Shown piece after piece: positions 48,977-60,226 of a stretch of DNA of 64,000 nucleotides. Both the position numbers and the translations under genes were made by a program. The stretch is taken from contig NC_068560.1 of assembly GCF_022201045.2 (NCBI RefSeq), positions 31,265,501 to 31,329,500 of the forward strand, given 5' to 3'. The first letter of the stretch is position 1. Every line of letters starts with the position of its first letter. This stretch comes from Citrus sinensis (taxonomy: Eukaryota; Streptophyta; Magnoliopsida; Sapindales; Rutaceae). Under the pieces are notes generated by a model, which saw only the letters and a list, made by a program, of their open reading frames with translations, searched no databases and was not told where the DNA came from.

Positions 48977-49240
48977 TCAATTCTCCATTAAAGAATCTGC
49001 GTTTGGTGCAATTTCGTTATCGTCTTCGCTGTTCTTCTTCTTCTTGATTGGATTAATAAGGCAGATGAGTAGAGCGAGAACGACCAAAGCAGTTAGGGTC
49101 ATGGCACTTAAAATAAGCCGCGCATTTCTGGATTTGTACAGCAGAAACAGGTACAAGGCGACACCAATAATACCAATTCCTGTTATACACATCCCTGCCA
49201 CCGCAACCCATACCATTATTTTTTGTTTTTGAGTCGCCAT
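48977..49240 (-). CDS. Small two-helix membrane protein, 87 aa (paralogue copy 1)
   Basis: The ORF starts at the ATG giving MATQKQKIMVWVAVAGM and encodes 87 residues. Two hydrophobic helices are clear, at about 9-34 (VWVAVAGMCITGIGIIGVAL) and 44-64 (LILSAMTLTALVVLALLICL). A short basic loop (YKSRNAR) lies between and an acidic tail follows KKKK. I do not recognise a family. A TATA-like box lies at 49329-49335 and a W-box-type word (TTTGACC) close by, giving a plausible promoter. A nearby ATG 12 bases upstream (MNVK) is the alternative start. Promoter and flanks are duplicated at 50.3-52.0 kb, which supports this being a real gene unit. The function is unknown. Confidence 0.6.
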   Translation of the reverse strand: MATQKQKIMVWVAVAGMCITGIGIIGVALYLFLLYKSRNARLILSAMTLTALVVLALLICLINPIKKKKNSEDDNEIAPNADSLMEN

Positions 49241-49328
49241 CTTAACATTCAAGAATGAGATTGTGCTACAAATTTTGTTCTTCTATGGAAGATGCTGCTG
49301 GAGAATGACTCTTTGACCACAAAGGTTA

Positions 49329-49335
49329 ATTTATA
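49329..49335 (-). promoter_or_regulatory. TATA box of the small membrane-protein gene
   Basis: On the minus strand the word reads CTATAAATTAA, about 90 bases before the ATG at 49240. A TTTGACC word, the WRKY-binding core on the plus strand, sits at 49316-49322 between the TATA box and the ATG. Confidence 0.5.
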
Positions 49336-49456
49336 GCTTTCATTGCATGTCTCATATACTTAGTGACCATGATTGATACATTTAAAAGAAAAGATTCAGG
49401 TATGAAATAAATACACAGCGATCACAAAACTAATTAATTATGAGACATGCCTGCTA

Positions 49457-49457
<1 letters not shown>

Positions 49458-49496
<39 letters not shown>
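49458..49496. repeat. ATT microsatellite
   Basis: About thirteen ATT units at the point where similarity between the two small-gene promoters ends. Confidence 0.9.
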
Positions 49497-50289
49497 TGAA
49501 AAGAAAGTAATTAAAGATAGTTGGCAGTCTCGGAATATTATGCAAAATCATGTTTTAATTGAAAAAAAAATTATTACAAAAATGCACATGTTTTAAATTT
49601 AAGTATAACTTAGGATGATCAGTGAATATAGCATCATCACACTCTATCTATATCTAGGAGGCATACGGACCTATTCAAACTACGATTTTCTTGAACTCTA
49701 ATCGGAACTTTTCTCTCGAACATCTCAAATTTAATAGAAAGCAAAAAGAATTTGAGTTTTAACAAATACTTTTGGAAAAGCAAATAAATATTTTGGGTTA
49801 CAAAATTAATCCTTTGTGCCACTGATTGTTATTTTGACTATGACTATTGACTACCATCCCTAATAAAAAAAACCCAGCGGCTTCAGTCAAAAACAAAATA
49901 AACAACAAAATAAAGGTACCCAGATTATATAGCTTTTTTAATATTCTAATAAAAAGTAAATAGGAGTAACGAAACTTAAAAAAGAATTAGCTTTGAGTAT
50001 ATGTGGCAAATAATTTATATGGCTGTATGGTGTATTAGCGTTAATAAAGATGCTTCATGCTAAGGGTTATTGTGAAGATTTATTTGGCATTTGAAAGGTA
50101 AGCAAAAAGAATTAATTTCTTAAATTTATAAAATGGGTATATAGAGAAAAGTTGTTTAAAGTGTAATTTATGAGCAAAATTGCAAATAGTCCTGTCCAAA
50201 GTAAAAACAACATTTTCATATTTTTGTAATAAATTTTTTTACCGTAAAAGACCTTATTAATTTTTTTTTTTTTTTTGGGGGAGAAAAAA

Positions 50290-50530
50290 CAGAAAAGTAA
50301 AACAAAAGGCAATGGGGAGCTAAAATGGTTAAAGCAATAACGAATGGCTGCGGTGTGCGTTCAATTTGGTTAAGACTTTTTTTTTAAAGAGAGTGCGTGA
50401 GCTATCTCAATGAGACCATTCAGTAATACACCACGAGCTAAAATTATTTAAATTTTTAATGCACTTTGCGGTTAACCTTACTTATAAAGAAAATGATCGT
50501 GGACTACTAAATTTAGTTCTTAGTATGTTC
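50290..50530. repeat. Diverged copy of the 3' flank of the small membrane-protein gene
   Basis: Words shared in order with 48780-48985 include AAAGGCAAYGGKGAGCT, GTGTGYGTYCAATTTGG, ACTTTGCG and TAAAGAAAATGATC. The copy stops near where the coding end of copy 1 would begin. Together with the copy at 51539-51935 it looks like the two halves of one duplicated gene, now separated by a TIR element. Confidence 0.5.
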
Positions 50531-50656
50531 ATGTAATCTTCGGCATGAATTAAATACAAGAGTAAATTAATTTCAAATTGCTTAACATGTATCGTCAATA
50601 TGTATGCATTAACTCCATTACTAATTTTTCTTTTGAGTTGAGTTTTCTGAAATTCT

Positions 50657-51331
50657 GTGTGTTCGGAATCTAATCCGATCCGCTCAATTTGTCTAATCCG
50701 CAAAAATTCGATCTATGGATTGGTGGATTAGATTGGATTCAAATTTAAAAAATACACAATCGGTGAATTGAATATGTATTTACTTTTATAAATCCGCAAA
50801 AAAAATGTATTTATTTAATTAAAAAATAAAATTTGTAAATGTGGCGTTACTATTTACTAATAAATAAATAAGTTAAAATGTAGTTACATTAACACTATAC
50901 ATATCTTATCCGATAATAATATATAATAAACATGATTAAATAATTGAATTTTAAATAAATAAATATAGATTTCTAAACAATTAATTTTCGTTAATTTTTA
51001 TGTATTGATTTAAACAAATTAGATTTTTTCTTTTCACTGTGTTATATTTTGAGATTTTGAATGTATTATTCTATCTTTATATAAACACTTAATTTATTTA
51101 AATTTTATTCAATTTGAATTTGATTGGTAATAAAATTATTTTTATTTAAGATTTTTTATTGAATTAGTTCGTAGAATAAACATAATTAAACATTTTTAAT
51201 CCGCAGACATATAGATTAGATTTGGATTGAATTCGACAATCCGTGAATTAAATTGGATTGAAAATTATAATCTGTAAAATCATAGATAAGATATGGATTG
51301 ATGTCCAATCTGTAAAATTCGATCCGCGAAC
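50657..51331. mobile_element. Non-autonomous TIR element with GTGTTCG ends
   Basis: The left end reads GTGTTCGGAATCTAATCC and the reverse complement of the right end reads GTGTTCGCGGATCGAATT. Both ends are rich in subterminal GGATT/AATCC words in opposite directions. The interior is AT-rich with no ORF. The style matches hAT-type plant elements with GTGTTCGCGGATC termini. No clear target duplication was found. Confidence 0.5.
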
Positions 51332-51538
51332 ACTCCTACTCCAGACTATGAAATTAAATCAATAATCATTCAAGGGAAAGTCATTTGCTGAATTTTTTTA
51401 CTAAAAGAGATAGAAATTGTTTCCAAATTGAACATTAAATCAAACTACAAAGGTTAAAATAATAATAATAAAAAGAAAGATCTTTCCAATTATTCATTAA
51501 CATTTAACATTATAGTGTAAGCTAATTAAAACGAGGAG

Positions 51539-51706
51539 CTATGCGGGTGATTCGGCATCTGCCCTTGAGTCTTTCTTCTTGAGCCAGAAGAATGTGACGA
51601 GAAGCAGAATGATGGATGAACCGAGGGCAATGCCGCAACCCAAGAGGAGTCCAAGAATGCCTGCTGCTATTACATACGTCGCAATCACCGGCACGATCCC
51701 TATCAT
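51539..51706 (-). pseudogene. Small membrane-protein gene, paralogue copy 2, frame broken at an A tract
   Basis: The open frame from 51706 encodes 55 residues, mostly two hydrophobic segments (VPVIATYVIAAGILGLLLG, and ALGSSIILLLVTFFWL) and a charged end (KKKDSRADAESPA). Its promoter, leader and first codons resemble copy 1: an upstream ATG at 51732 reads MSTLKQKK against MATQKQKI. In copy 1 the two ATGs are 24 bases apart; here they are 26 apart because of an 11-base A run, so the upstream start meets TGA at once. The protein could still start at the inner ATG. A TATA-like word (51812-51818) is kept. The C-terminus differs from copy 1, and the matching 3' flank lies beyond a TIR element. A damaged gene is my reading; a length error in the A run is the alternative. 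Confidence 0.5.
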
Positions 51707-51935
51707 TTTTTTTTTTGTTTAAGAGTCGACATCTTTTCAAAAAAAAAAAAAAAAAATTCAAGAATGATCGAGACGGTGACACGAATGAATTTTGTTCTCC
51801 TAGACAATATGTTATATACAAAGGGAGAAATTAATTATATTGACGGTAGACATGATTGGTACATTTAAAGAAACAGAAAGATATTTTGACATAAACAAAA
51901 GCGCACACAAAACTAATTAATTACGAGACATGCAT
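51707..51935 (-). promoter_or_regulatory. Duplicated promoter of the small membrane-protein pair
   Basis: Several blocks match the upstream region of copy 1 (49241-49455) in the same order: AATTTTGTTCT, ATGATTGGTACATTTAAA against ATGATTGATACATTTAAA, and CACAAAACTAATTAATTAC followed by GAGACATGC. Conservation of spacing indicates a segmental duplication, with promoter sequence kept better than the coding part. Confidence 0.65.
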
Positions 51936-51939
51936 TGCA

Positions 51940-53230
51940 CGCTATTTACTGGACTTTGAAATTAATGTGCGTGTCAAGTCGGCAAAATTAATGTCCAAAT
52001 CCAAACAATTAAATTGCCGGGGATCCACATGCAGATGATCTGCTTCCACCTACTCACTAATTTCTCGTCAAATGACGAACTGATTGTACACGTTTACGGT
52101 TCCATGTGTAATTTTCGTTCAATTGTCAATTTAAGGGGCCAGGCCGAATGCAAATGCAAATTACAAAGTCAATACAAACCAAATGCTCTTACTCCTAATC
52201 CACAAGGATCATATCCATAAGTAGTTGTAGACCATTAAAAATAAAATTAAAAAAAAAAAATAAAAAAAGGGCAACAGAAGGTGGAGAGTATGGGATGTTT
52301 GTCGTGTCATGTACACTGAATGTATTGTACACGTATCCATCATGGGTTATCATGTATGACTTACACCCATTAAGATGTTTGATTTGGTGGGCACTACTTG
52401 TGGTTGGATTCATTAGTCCGCTCTCTCCCCGCACTTGCAGGTCCTTCTGTCATGCGCTGTTCAATACCGAACGTGCATCTCTTTGACGAAAAATACTTGT
52501 ATGGGCTGGCCCAATCAGGGTCAGTCAAAATGATAGAATAAGTGGGTCCTATATGTATGCTATACACTACTTTAAAATCAAGTACCTAGAGGCAGGCCGG
52601 CCCTCCGGCGCCCTATTTTACAAAGCGTGTAATTTACATTTTATGTAATTTAGTATCACTTTTTTTTTTTCTTTTTAGTTTGGTATGACTTTTTTTTTTC
52701 AATTTTTTTTTTTTTTAAATTTTGGTCAAAATCTAGTGGTGGGATCATCTACTTTAATGTTCTGGGATACTCATCTACTCTTGTCATTTGCTAGACCTCA
52801 TCGATTGACTGAAACTGGACTCCACCTCAGCTGACCCACACAAACTTTTCTCCTATTTGGGCTTGGCCTTCTCCACGCTGCGATCCGTTTCTTAATAATT
52901 CAACACATGATACCATAAGAGTTCAAGAAAATAAAGAGTTACGGAAATTAATTATTGTATTTATTCCATTGTAATATGAAACAAAGAGTCGATTAAATTT
53001 ACATCCCCTAAGGGTCTCATTTCATGGGAGCTCCCTTTCCGCTGTACACTCTATGCAAATGTTCAACATACGACCATTTCTTCTTGAAGGGAAAGACATG
53101 AGACAAAATGGCAATAGCTGAATCTTCCCGGCTAGCTACAAGAGTACATTAGATACTACTACTGCCTCTCTCATATTCTTCATTTACTCTCCCTCTCTTA
53201 ACCTGTTCTAGTCCTCCTTAAATAAAACTT
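51940..53230. other. Intergenic region and UBP 3' flank
   Basis: No gene recognised. T-rich and A-rich runs lie at about 52235-52266 and 52660-52720. The last part (about 52980-53230) is probably the 3' UTR of the minus-strand UBP gene. Confidence 0.4.
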
Positions 53231-53233
53231 TGT

Positions 53234-56200
53234 TTAATCTGTACTTACCTTAGTTGGTTTTCTAAATACTACACTAGATTTTACATCATTAAAAGGGCTA
53301 ACCCTTCCTAATCTCTCTGAGTCAGTCTCTCTACAACCGCTACCACTACTAGTTGACTTTCTACATTGTTTACTCGTGTCGGAATACAAAAAAGGTTCAC
53401 TTCCTGTACCTTCCAAATTTGCAAGCCTGTTGTTACTCCTACTAGATATCCTTTCCCTAAGGCCATCGCACTCCATACTTGGTTGTGCATTACCAACTTG
53501 GATTCTACTTGTTTCTGGACAACTAGAAACACAAGGGACTGAGTTGGCAAGGGAAGAATGCCTTGAGTACAACATAGAGGAAGAGGAAGGCGACGGTGTG
53601 TCCGAATCAGAATAAGTTCTCCAGTGGCTGTTCCAACCACAACCTGGATCACCACCAAATATGAAATCAGAAGTGTCATCAGCACTGGAAGAGTCTCGAG
53701 TGCTCTCAGTACTGCAGGAGCCATCATCAGAGTTGCTGCTAATCAGAGAAGAGCAGTCACTTGATGAGTCCTCTTCTAAAATCCTTTGCAGTCGGTGGAA
53801 TCTTGAATAAAATGTTTCAATGCTCGCTGAACCATCGGGAGGATTAGAGCCAGGGTGACACTGATCAACATTTGATTGCAAGGAAGGTGATCTTAACCTC
53901 GACATAGTACTCTTCCCGGTGACCCACGAAGGAAGAATTTTGTTTCTACCATCATGAGATATTATGCTGTTCCTTATCAATCTAGGGGCCCTGGGTGAGC
54001 ACCTGGAAGACAAATAACTAGTCACATACATGACCACTAGATTATTGAAATCTTATAATCTTTATCCAGAGAACAATTTGCAAGATCTGTCACCTTGCAT
54101 AAAGGAGCATGTATGCCCCTTCTGTTAATACCCTTTCCCGTTCCACAGCTGTTACCTATCCAATCAAGACAAAAATATAATAGTTAGAAGCCTACAAAGC
54201 ACTTCAAAGTAGGAGGAAAGAGAGGCATGTGAAGAACAATATGGTTCCGGAGTTACAATAATTTGGTAATGCTACTTAGCTGAACCCAGAGTCAATAAAA
54301 ATGAAAGCGAAAAAAGTTGGGAAATGACATGCACCAGCACAAGAGAAGCTAGCACACAGAATAAGATTAAGGAAATAGCTGACGTACCGTGCTGTCGTCA
54401 ACCTTGAACCACTTGTTTTGGGTACTTTTTATGTAGCAAACATAATGACCAGAAAATGCAGCATTCATGATATCCAAGTGGACCACAACTCCATAAAGCC
54501 TGTATATAGGCAACTTATCACTCGTCCCACTCATATATGGAGCCAAGTCCAATATTTCTGGGAACTGAATGGATTTATTGAGCTTTCCAAATTTACCCGA
54601 CTGCAACATCATGTAAGATGAAGAAAAAGATAATGAGAATCGGTAAATAGCACACTGTAAAATATCACGCTTGATTCAAAAAGAAATAGGGAGGGGGGAA
54701 AAAACCTGAAATCGCTTTAATGCAATTGTAAGGATATTTGGAGCCTCAACTATTGTCAGTTTCTTCTTGGCCTTCTCATAAGATTTGCATCTGATTCAAG
54801 ATAATGATAAAAAGGTAAGTTAGTTGTCTTCAAATTCCAAATAAAATAGAGAATTTAGTGCAAGAATCACTTATTTAAAAGCTAAGAAAAAGATAGCCAG
54901 CAACCTTTGAAAACCATAAAGTAGATGTTTTCCACTAACATCAAAACCCCAAGAGAAAAAGGAAACTCTGGGATCTGGGTAAGTGCTTTAAACCAAACTT
55001 GAAGTCAACAATTCTCAGAAATTTCACTTCTTCACAGGGCAGAATTACTTATTTTCAATAGGCTCCAAATGTATATAAGAACATTATATCCTATTCCTAG
55101 CCCTAGATGAAGCATATGACAACAACAACGATATTCAATCTTAACCAATATACAGCTAGTAAATCTAAGAATCTCTTTCCAGAGATGACAATCATTTTCA
55201 AACCATCATTTGCAGCAGTTTCATATGAAATTGAACTTTTTAAAGCACAAACTCTGAGAGTAACTTCGCCAGATCTAGCACTCACAGGCCACGACAGAGC
55301 AAGATAACTTACTAGGCTTTTACTAGCATAACAGTTTGTTTGACGAAGGGAGGCCTCATCAAACATCTCAATAGCCAAATTTAATCAGCAGAGTCGGAAC
55401 TGAACTTTCTGCTGGTGTAGGTTATTATAAGATTAGAAAAAAATCCAATAATATTCATAGTCGAAGAAAAGATTCAAATTCACTATTTCTTCTAGGCAAT
55501 GTGTTTAAAGTCTGACCAAATTGTAGATCTTTGTATGGAAGATTCTTTATGGCACAAGCTAAAAATGCTTAATCAGTGAACTCCAAGCCAACAATATCCT
55601 TAAGTTAAAAAAGCACAAACTCTGAGAGTAACTTCGCCAGATCTAGCACTCACAGGCCACGACAGAGCAAGATAACTTACTAGGCTTTTACTAGCATAAC
55701 AGTTTGTTTGACGAAGGGAGGCCTCATCAAACATCTCAATAGCCAAATTTAATCAGCAGAGTCGGAACTGAACTTTCTGCTGGTGTAGGTTATTATAAGA
55801 TTAGAAAAAAATCCAATAATATTCATAGTCGAAGAAAAGATTCAAATTCACTATTTCTTCTAGGCAATGTGTTTAAAGTCTGACCAAATTGTAGATCTTT
55901 GTATGGAAGATTCTTTATGGCACAAGCTAAAAATGCTTAATCAGTGAACTCCAAGCCAACAATATCCTTAAGTTAAAAAAGAAGCCTATCATCATACTCT
56001 ACCTCGTACAATAGTCTGCTCCAATAGTAAGTGCATATTATATCCTGAATATTGATGAAAAAACCAAATGTTGCTCTCACAAGAACTTCCCAAACATGAG
56101 TAACCAGACTAACCTGTCACATTTGTACTTATTTTCTCCATCCAGGATCTCGGTTCCTGTATAGCGTCGAAGAGCCTCTTCTAGGTTTCCTATATCCCCT

Positions 56201-59200
56201 TCTATCTCAACAGTAAGATCCATCATCCTTTCCTGCCGTTCAGATTTGCCATGGCATTTTGTGCATTTTATCTGCAAAATAACAATAAGAAGGTACATGC
56301 CTCTTTTATTGTACACTATGGAATTCATAGAAGTGGCAACAAGATATTACAACTTGAAATCGGGACAAGGAACAAAAACTTGCACGGCTGTTAAAATTTT
56401 GGACAAAATTTGTTTCCATGGTATTACCTTTGATCGAAGGTAACCTCCAAATGTAAGGCCTATAAGAGTTGTTTCATCTTCTAATGGGCCAGAAGCATTC
56501 ACCCCAGCTTCCTTAATGCAGACAGATTGCATTGTATCAATAGCATACCTGTCAAATCATTTCATTAACATTCCTTTCATAGAAAGATAAAATGATAAGA
56601 ACATAGAAATTATCTAAATTCAGTAATATGCTCCATAATTGAAAACACAGCTCACCTTAGAAATTCATGTGCGTCTTCTTCTCTCCCATTACCAAGTTGA
56701 CTTCCTATACTTTGTAGCCGTGATAGTATCCCAATGGGAGACAAAGGGGATTTTCCGTCTTTTGCCCTCAAAATTAGATTTTCTAACTCACAGGTGAAAC
56801 ACCAGTCTTTCTTTGCACCTGTTATAGAAAATAATTTTGAAGAAAATTTATATTACATTAAAGTTTCCACAAATACTATTTACCAAAATGATACAAGTCA
56901 AAAGTATGTGATAGGGATAGTGATCTTAACATACATTCTTTGGAATGGAGTCCCTGAAGAAAGTAAGCAGTCAGAGGAGGAGTAAATGCCAAGCACTGGA
57001 GCACAACATTGGCATAGCAGCTGCAGAAAAGATATAAACATTGTGTTAACATAAGTGGCGGGAAATTTCTACAGGGTACACAAATTAAATATTTGTTTAG
57101 TAGCTCTGCAGCCCTTAAGACTGGTGCCTGAGACATAAAATCTCCAAATTGGACTGCGCATCCTCAAAAATTTAAATAATAAAGAAAAAAAAAAGTACTT
57201 GGGTGTGAGTGTAGGTTGATCAAAATTTGATGCATTGATAATGAATCAGTAAAAGGTGAAAAATGGAAAGTAGCTATCAGTACGGTGAGATTTTGGGGAA
57301 ATAGAAATGATGCATGATCACCTTGAGACTAGGAAAGGTGAGGTGTCACCAAATTCCCAAAAGTTTGTTAATTGACGGCAAAGATACTTACTATCTGTGG
57401 TGAGATAGAAGACACCAATAAACTATTTAATTAGTCACCAAACTGAGACTGCAGATATACTTCACACTACTTTACATGAAAAGAAGAGCAAAATAAACAA
57501 ATAGAAAATATCATGCATCCATTAGTTTAATAAATTATCTACAGGAAAGAACATTTCACATCACCTGTTTCCACAATTTATGAGACCGCATGGTTGCAGT
57601 TCTACCTTATTCCAGTTATATAACTTGACAAACAATTCGTACGAGAAGAGCCCCTGCAAAACATAAACACAGCAGGAAAAATTCAATATACATTCATGCG
57701 ACAGAGGATAAAATGTTTTCAGCCACAAGATGAAAAGATAGGATCCAGTCAAAACCTTGTCACTATATCTTCCAGCGGTCTCACACCCAACTGACAGACA
57801 TTGCTTTGAAGATTTAGATCCTCTAAACTGGTCAACTGCTTTCCACAAAGATGTTTTCAAACCATTCCCAACATTGGATGGGCTATTCTCAATCTGAGCA
57901 GACATAGATGAACTTCTCTGAACATTATCAAATCTTTCAGATCTCACACTTGGAACTGAAGGCATTCCAACAAAATTTGATGAACTACCAATGTCATTAG
58001 TCACAATATTTGACTTTTCAAACCTCAAGGATGTCCCACCACTAATATTCAAGCCATTGGAACAAACCGAATCTCTTCCAACACAAGAAAGTGGAGGACC
58101 GTAAGATGACAAAGATACTGATGATTTAACTTCTCCAGACTTAACCATGTGTGAACCACTTTTAGTGCCATTTACTGCATGACTGGATGATTTGCAGTTC
58201 AAGGATGAGGAATTCTTCACCTCTGGAGCATCCATGTTAGTATTTTCCATTAAAACTACTCCTTCAGTATCCCTAGTGTTCCCCAGCACGGCTGGATGAA
58301 CAATTTTGGGTGAAAAAACATTCGCCTTAGGACTTTTTTCAGGCAAAGAAGGTGAAGGGGACTCATTAATTGAAGATAGTAAGGAAGATCTAGAATCAGA
58401 TAACTTGCTCTTACTAGCTCCATTGGAATCAGGCAGAGCAGCATCACTGCAACTATCCATTTTCGGCTCAAGTGTTCTTCCCCAAAAACTAGAAGAAACA
58501 GTAGAACGTTCAGCATTTACATTCATGTGACTAGCTCCCAAACCCAAAGAATTAGCTGGTGTGCACTGAAGATCCCCACTACAACCAGGTTTAGTCTCAC
58601 AGAATCTATTTAATTTGGTAAAATTGTCTACAGAATCGACCAACTTAGCAAATTTTGGGGATAACGGCTTCCTCTCCTCCAGTTTTTTAACATTCAAAGC
58701 ATTATCAAGCATGTCAAGTGTAATATCAGCAGATAAAGGCCCATCCAATTTCTCAGACTCATTTGAAATAATGCTCTCACAGACAGAAACATCATCAGAT
58801 GACTCACTACTTGTATGAGAAGCAGAGAATCCAGAAAATGATGCATCAGAAGATTCATAAGTACAACTTGCTCCTTCCCCATCTGCATGAAACTCAACTT
58901 CTACCTCATCATCCTTCCTTTGTGGAACTTCACTAGAGCTACTTCTATCAGACGATTCAGATTCCTCAGATGACATTTGAATTGGTTTTGCAGGTAGTTT
59001 GCTTTCAAACTTAAATCTATCGCCATACGCTTCAGATTGGTCTGGCTCAGCTGCCTTCTGACTTGTAAAATTGCCAACATCATTAATCTCATGAGAAATG
59101 CTAGGAGGTTGACATTCGTCTTTGTGGCCTTGTCTCCAATGCACAATTTGACACTTCCCAGAACTATAACACGAAGAATCAGAGTGTCATTTATATGAAA

Positions 59201-60226
59201 CATCTCAACTATCATTCATGTAAAGCACATATAACCAAAGAATAACAAGCAAACCAAATACTCAGACATTTTCTGTGTCGACAAATGGATATATCAACAT
59301 ATAGTAGTACTGATCAAGTCTTTTATTAATAGGAACATCCCTAAACATGAAAGAATTTAACAACTATTACATAAGATTACAATGTGGACTCATAACTAAT
59401 CCTTTTTTGTGGGTAAGAAAGAAAAAACAAGTAACTTTATCCAGTCAACCCAAATTAGCAATTGACAACACATGAAACATGATTACCTGCAAATGATACA
59501 TACATCTAACAGATACTGTTCTAGATAACAAGCTAGATCTTCCTACTAAACAAAAGAAGCTTGACATAAAAATTCATATAAGAAAACAAAGCTTAATTCC
59601 ACATACAATAGGGTGGTTTATAGGGGAATTTTCATCTAAAAATCAGCATTACCATTTTATAGCATTCATAGAATGCAATTATTCCTCTGCCTTTGGTCTA
59701 TCGTTCAAATTTTTAAATTAGGTACTCATCACCACTTCCTACTTTATACATTGTTTCATTTTCCTTTTTCTTTCAGTTTGCATCTATAGCACAGAACAAG
59801 TGCCAAAAGGTCGAAGTAAAGAATCAGATTCATGCCAAGCACTGTTAAAACAAATTTGCCCTTTTTTTTTTTTTCCACATTAATGAAATCTTAAGTTCAC
59901 AAACTAACACAAAATAATCAATTTTATTCATAGTTAACGTACCAGTAACGAACGGCCTTGCACCGGGCACACCGAGTGGTGGTTGGAGAGAAACAAACGG
60001 CGCACTGAGGATGCTGCGGGACATAAACGGTGGTGCTGTATCCGTAAGAGGCCTCGAACTCGGCCCTAGCAGCCTCCTCGGAGGCCAAGATCAACAGCCT
60101 CTTGATCTCCTCCTTTCTGGCAACAGCCCGCCTCCATTTTCGGCGGATAATCAGAGCGATCGCCGGAAAAACGAAACTAACAACAAGGACCAGAATAGAA
60201 AACCCTAGATCCCCAGTCACATGCAT
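53234..60226 (-). CDS. MYND-type ubiquitin-specific protease (UBP16-type), eleven exons, about 1145 aa
   Basis: Exons in transcript order: 60226-59943, 59163-57756, 57653-57565, 57020-56935, 56818-56656, 56548-56428, 56271-56114, 54790-54706, 54600-54388, 54155-54094, 54002-53234. All borders are GT-AG and phases close to 1146 codons. Residues 9-28 form an N-terminal membrane segment (FSILVLVVSFVFPAIALII). A MYND zinc finger spans 75-112 (CAVC, CARC, CSGKC, HKDEC). A long Ser-rich variable region follows to about 560. The protease domain has the Cys box (GLINCGNSCYANVVLQCL, Cys595) split by an intron, a CxxC zinc pair (IKCTKCHGK, YKCDRCKSY), and the His box (AFSGHYVCYI, His850) with VDDS. It should remove ubiquitin from target proteins. 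The first residues resemble Arabidopsis UBP16 most closely. The last exon may instead end at a strong donor (AAG/GTAAGT, 53249). Confidence 0.92.
55242..55977. repeat. Two-copy 368-bp tandem duplication inside a UBP intron
   Basis: Unit one (about 55242-55609) and unit two (about 55610-55977) start AAAGCACAAACTCTGAGAG or AAAAGCACAAACTCTGAG and appear identical on reading. Both lie in the 1.3-kb intron between exons 7 and 8. It does not touch coding sequence. The copies carry no ORF of interest and no TIR. Confidence 0.9.

Noticed and set aside
51522-51821. 99-codon ORF on the minus strand
   Set aside because: It is in a different frame from the small membrane-protein copy and contains runs from the A tracts; the hydrophobic frame from 51706 matches the paralogue pattern.
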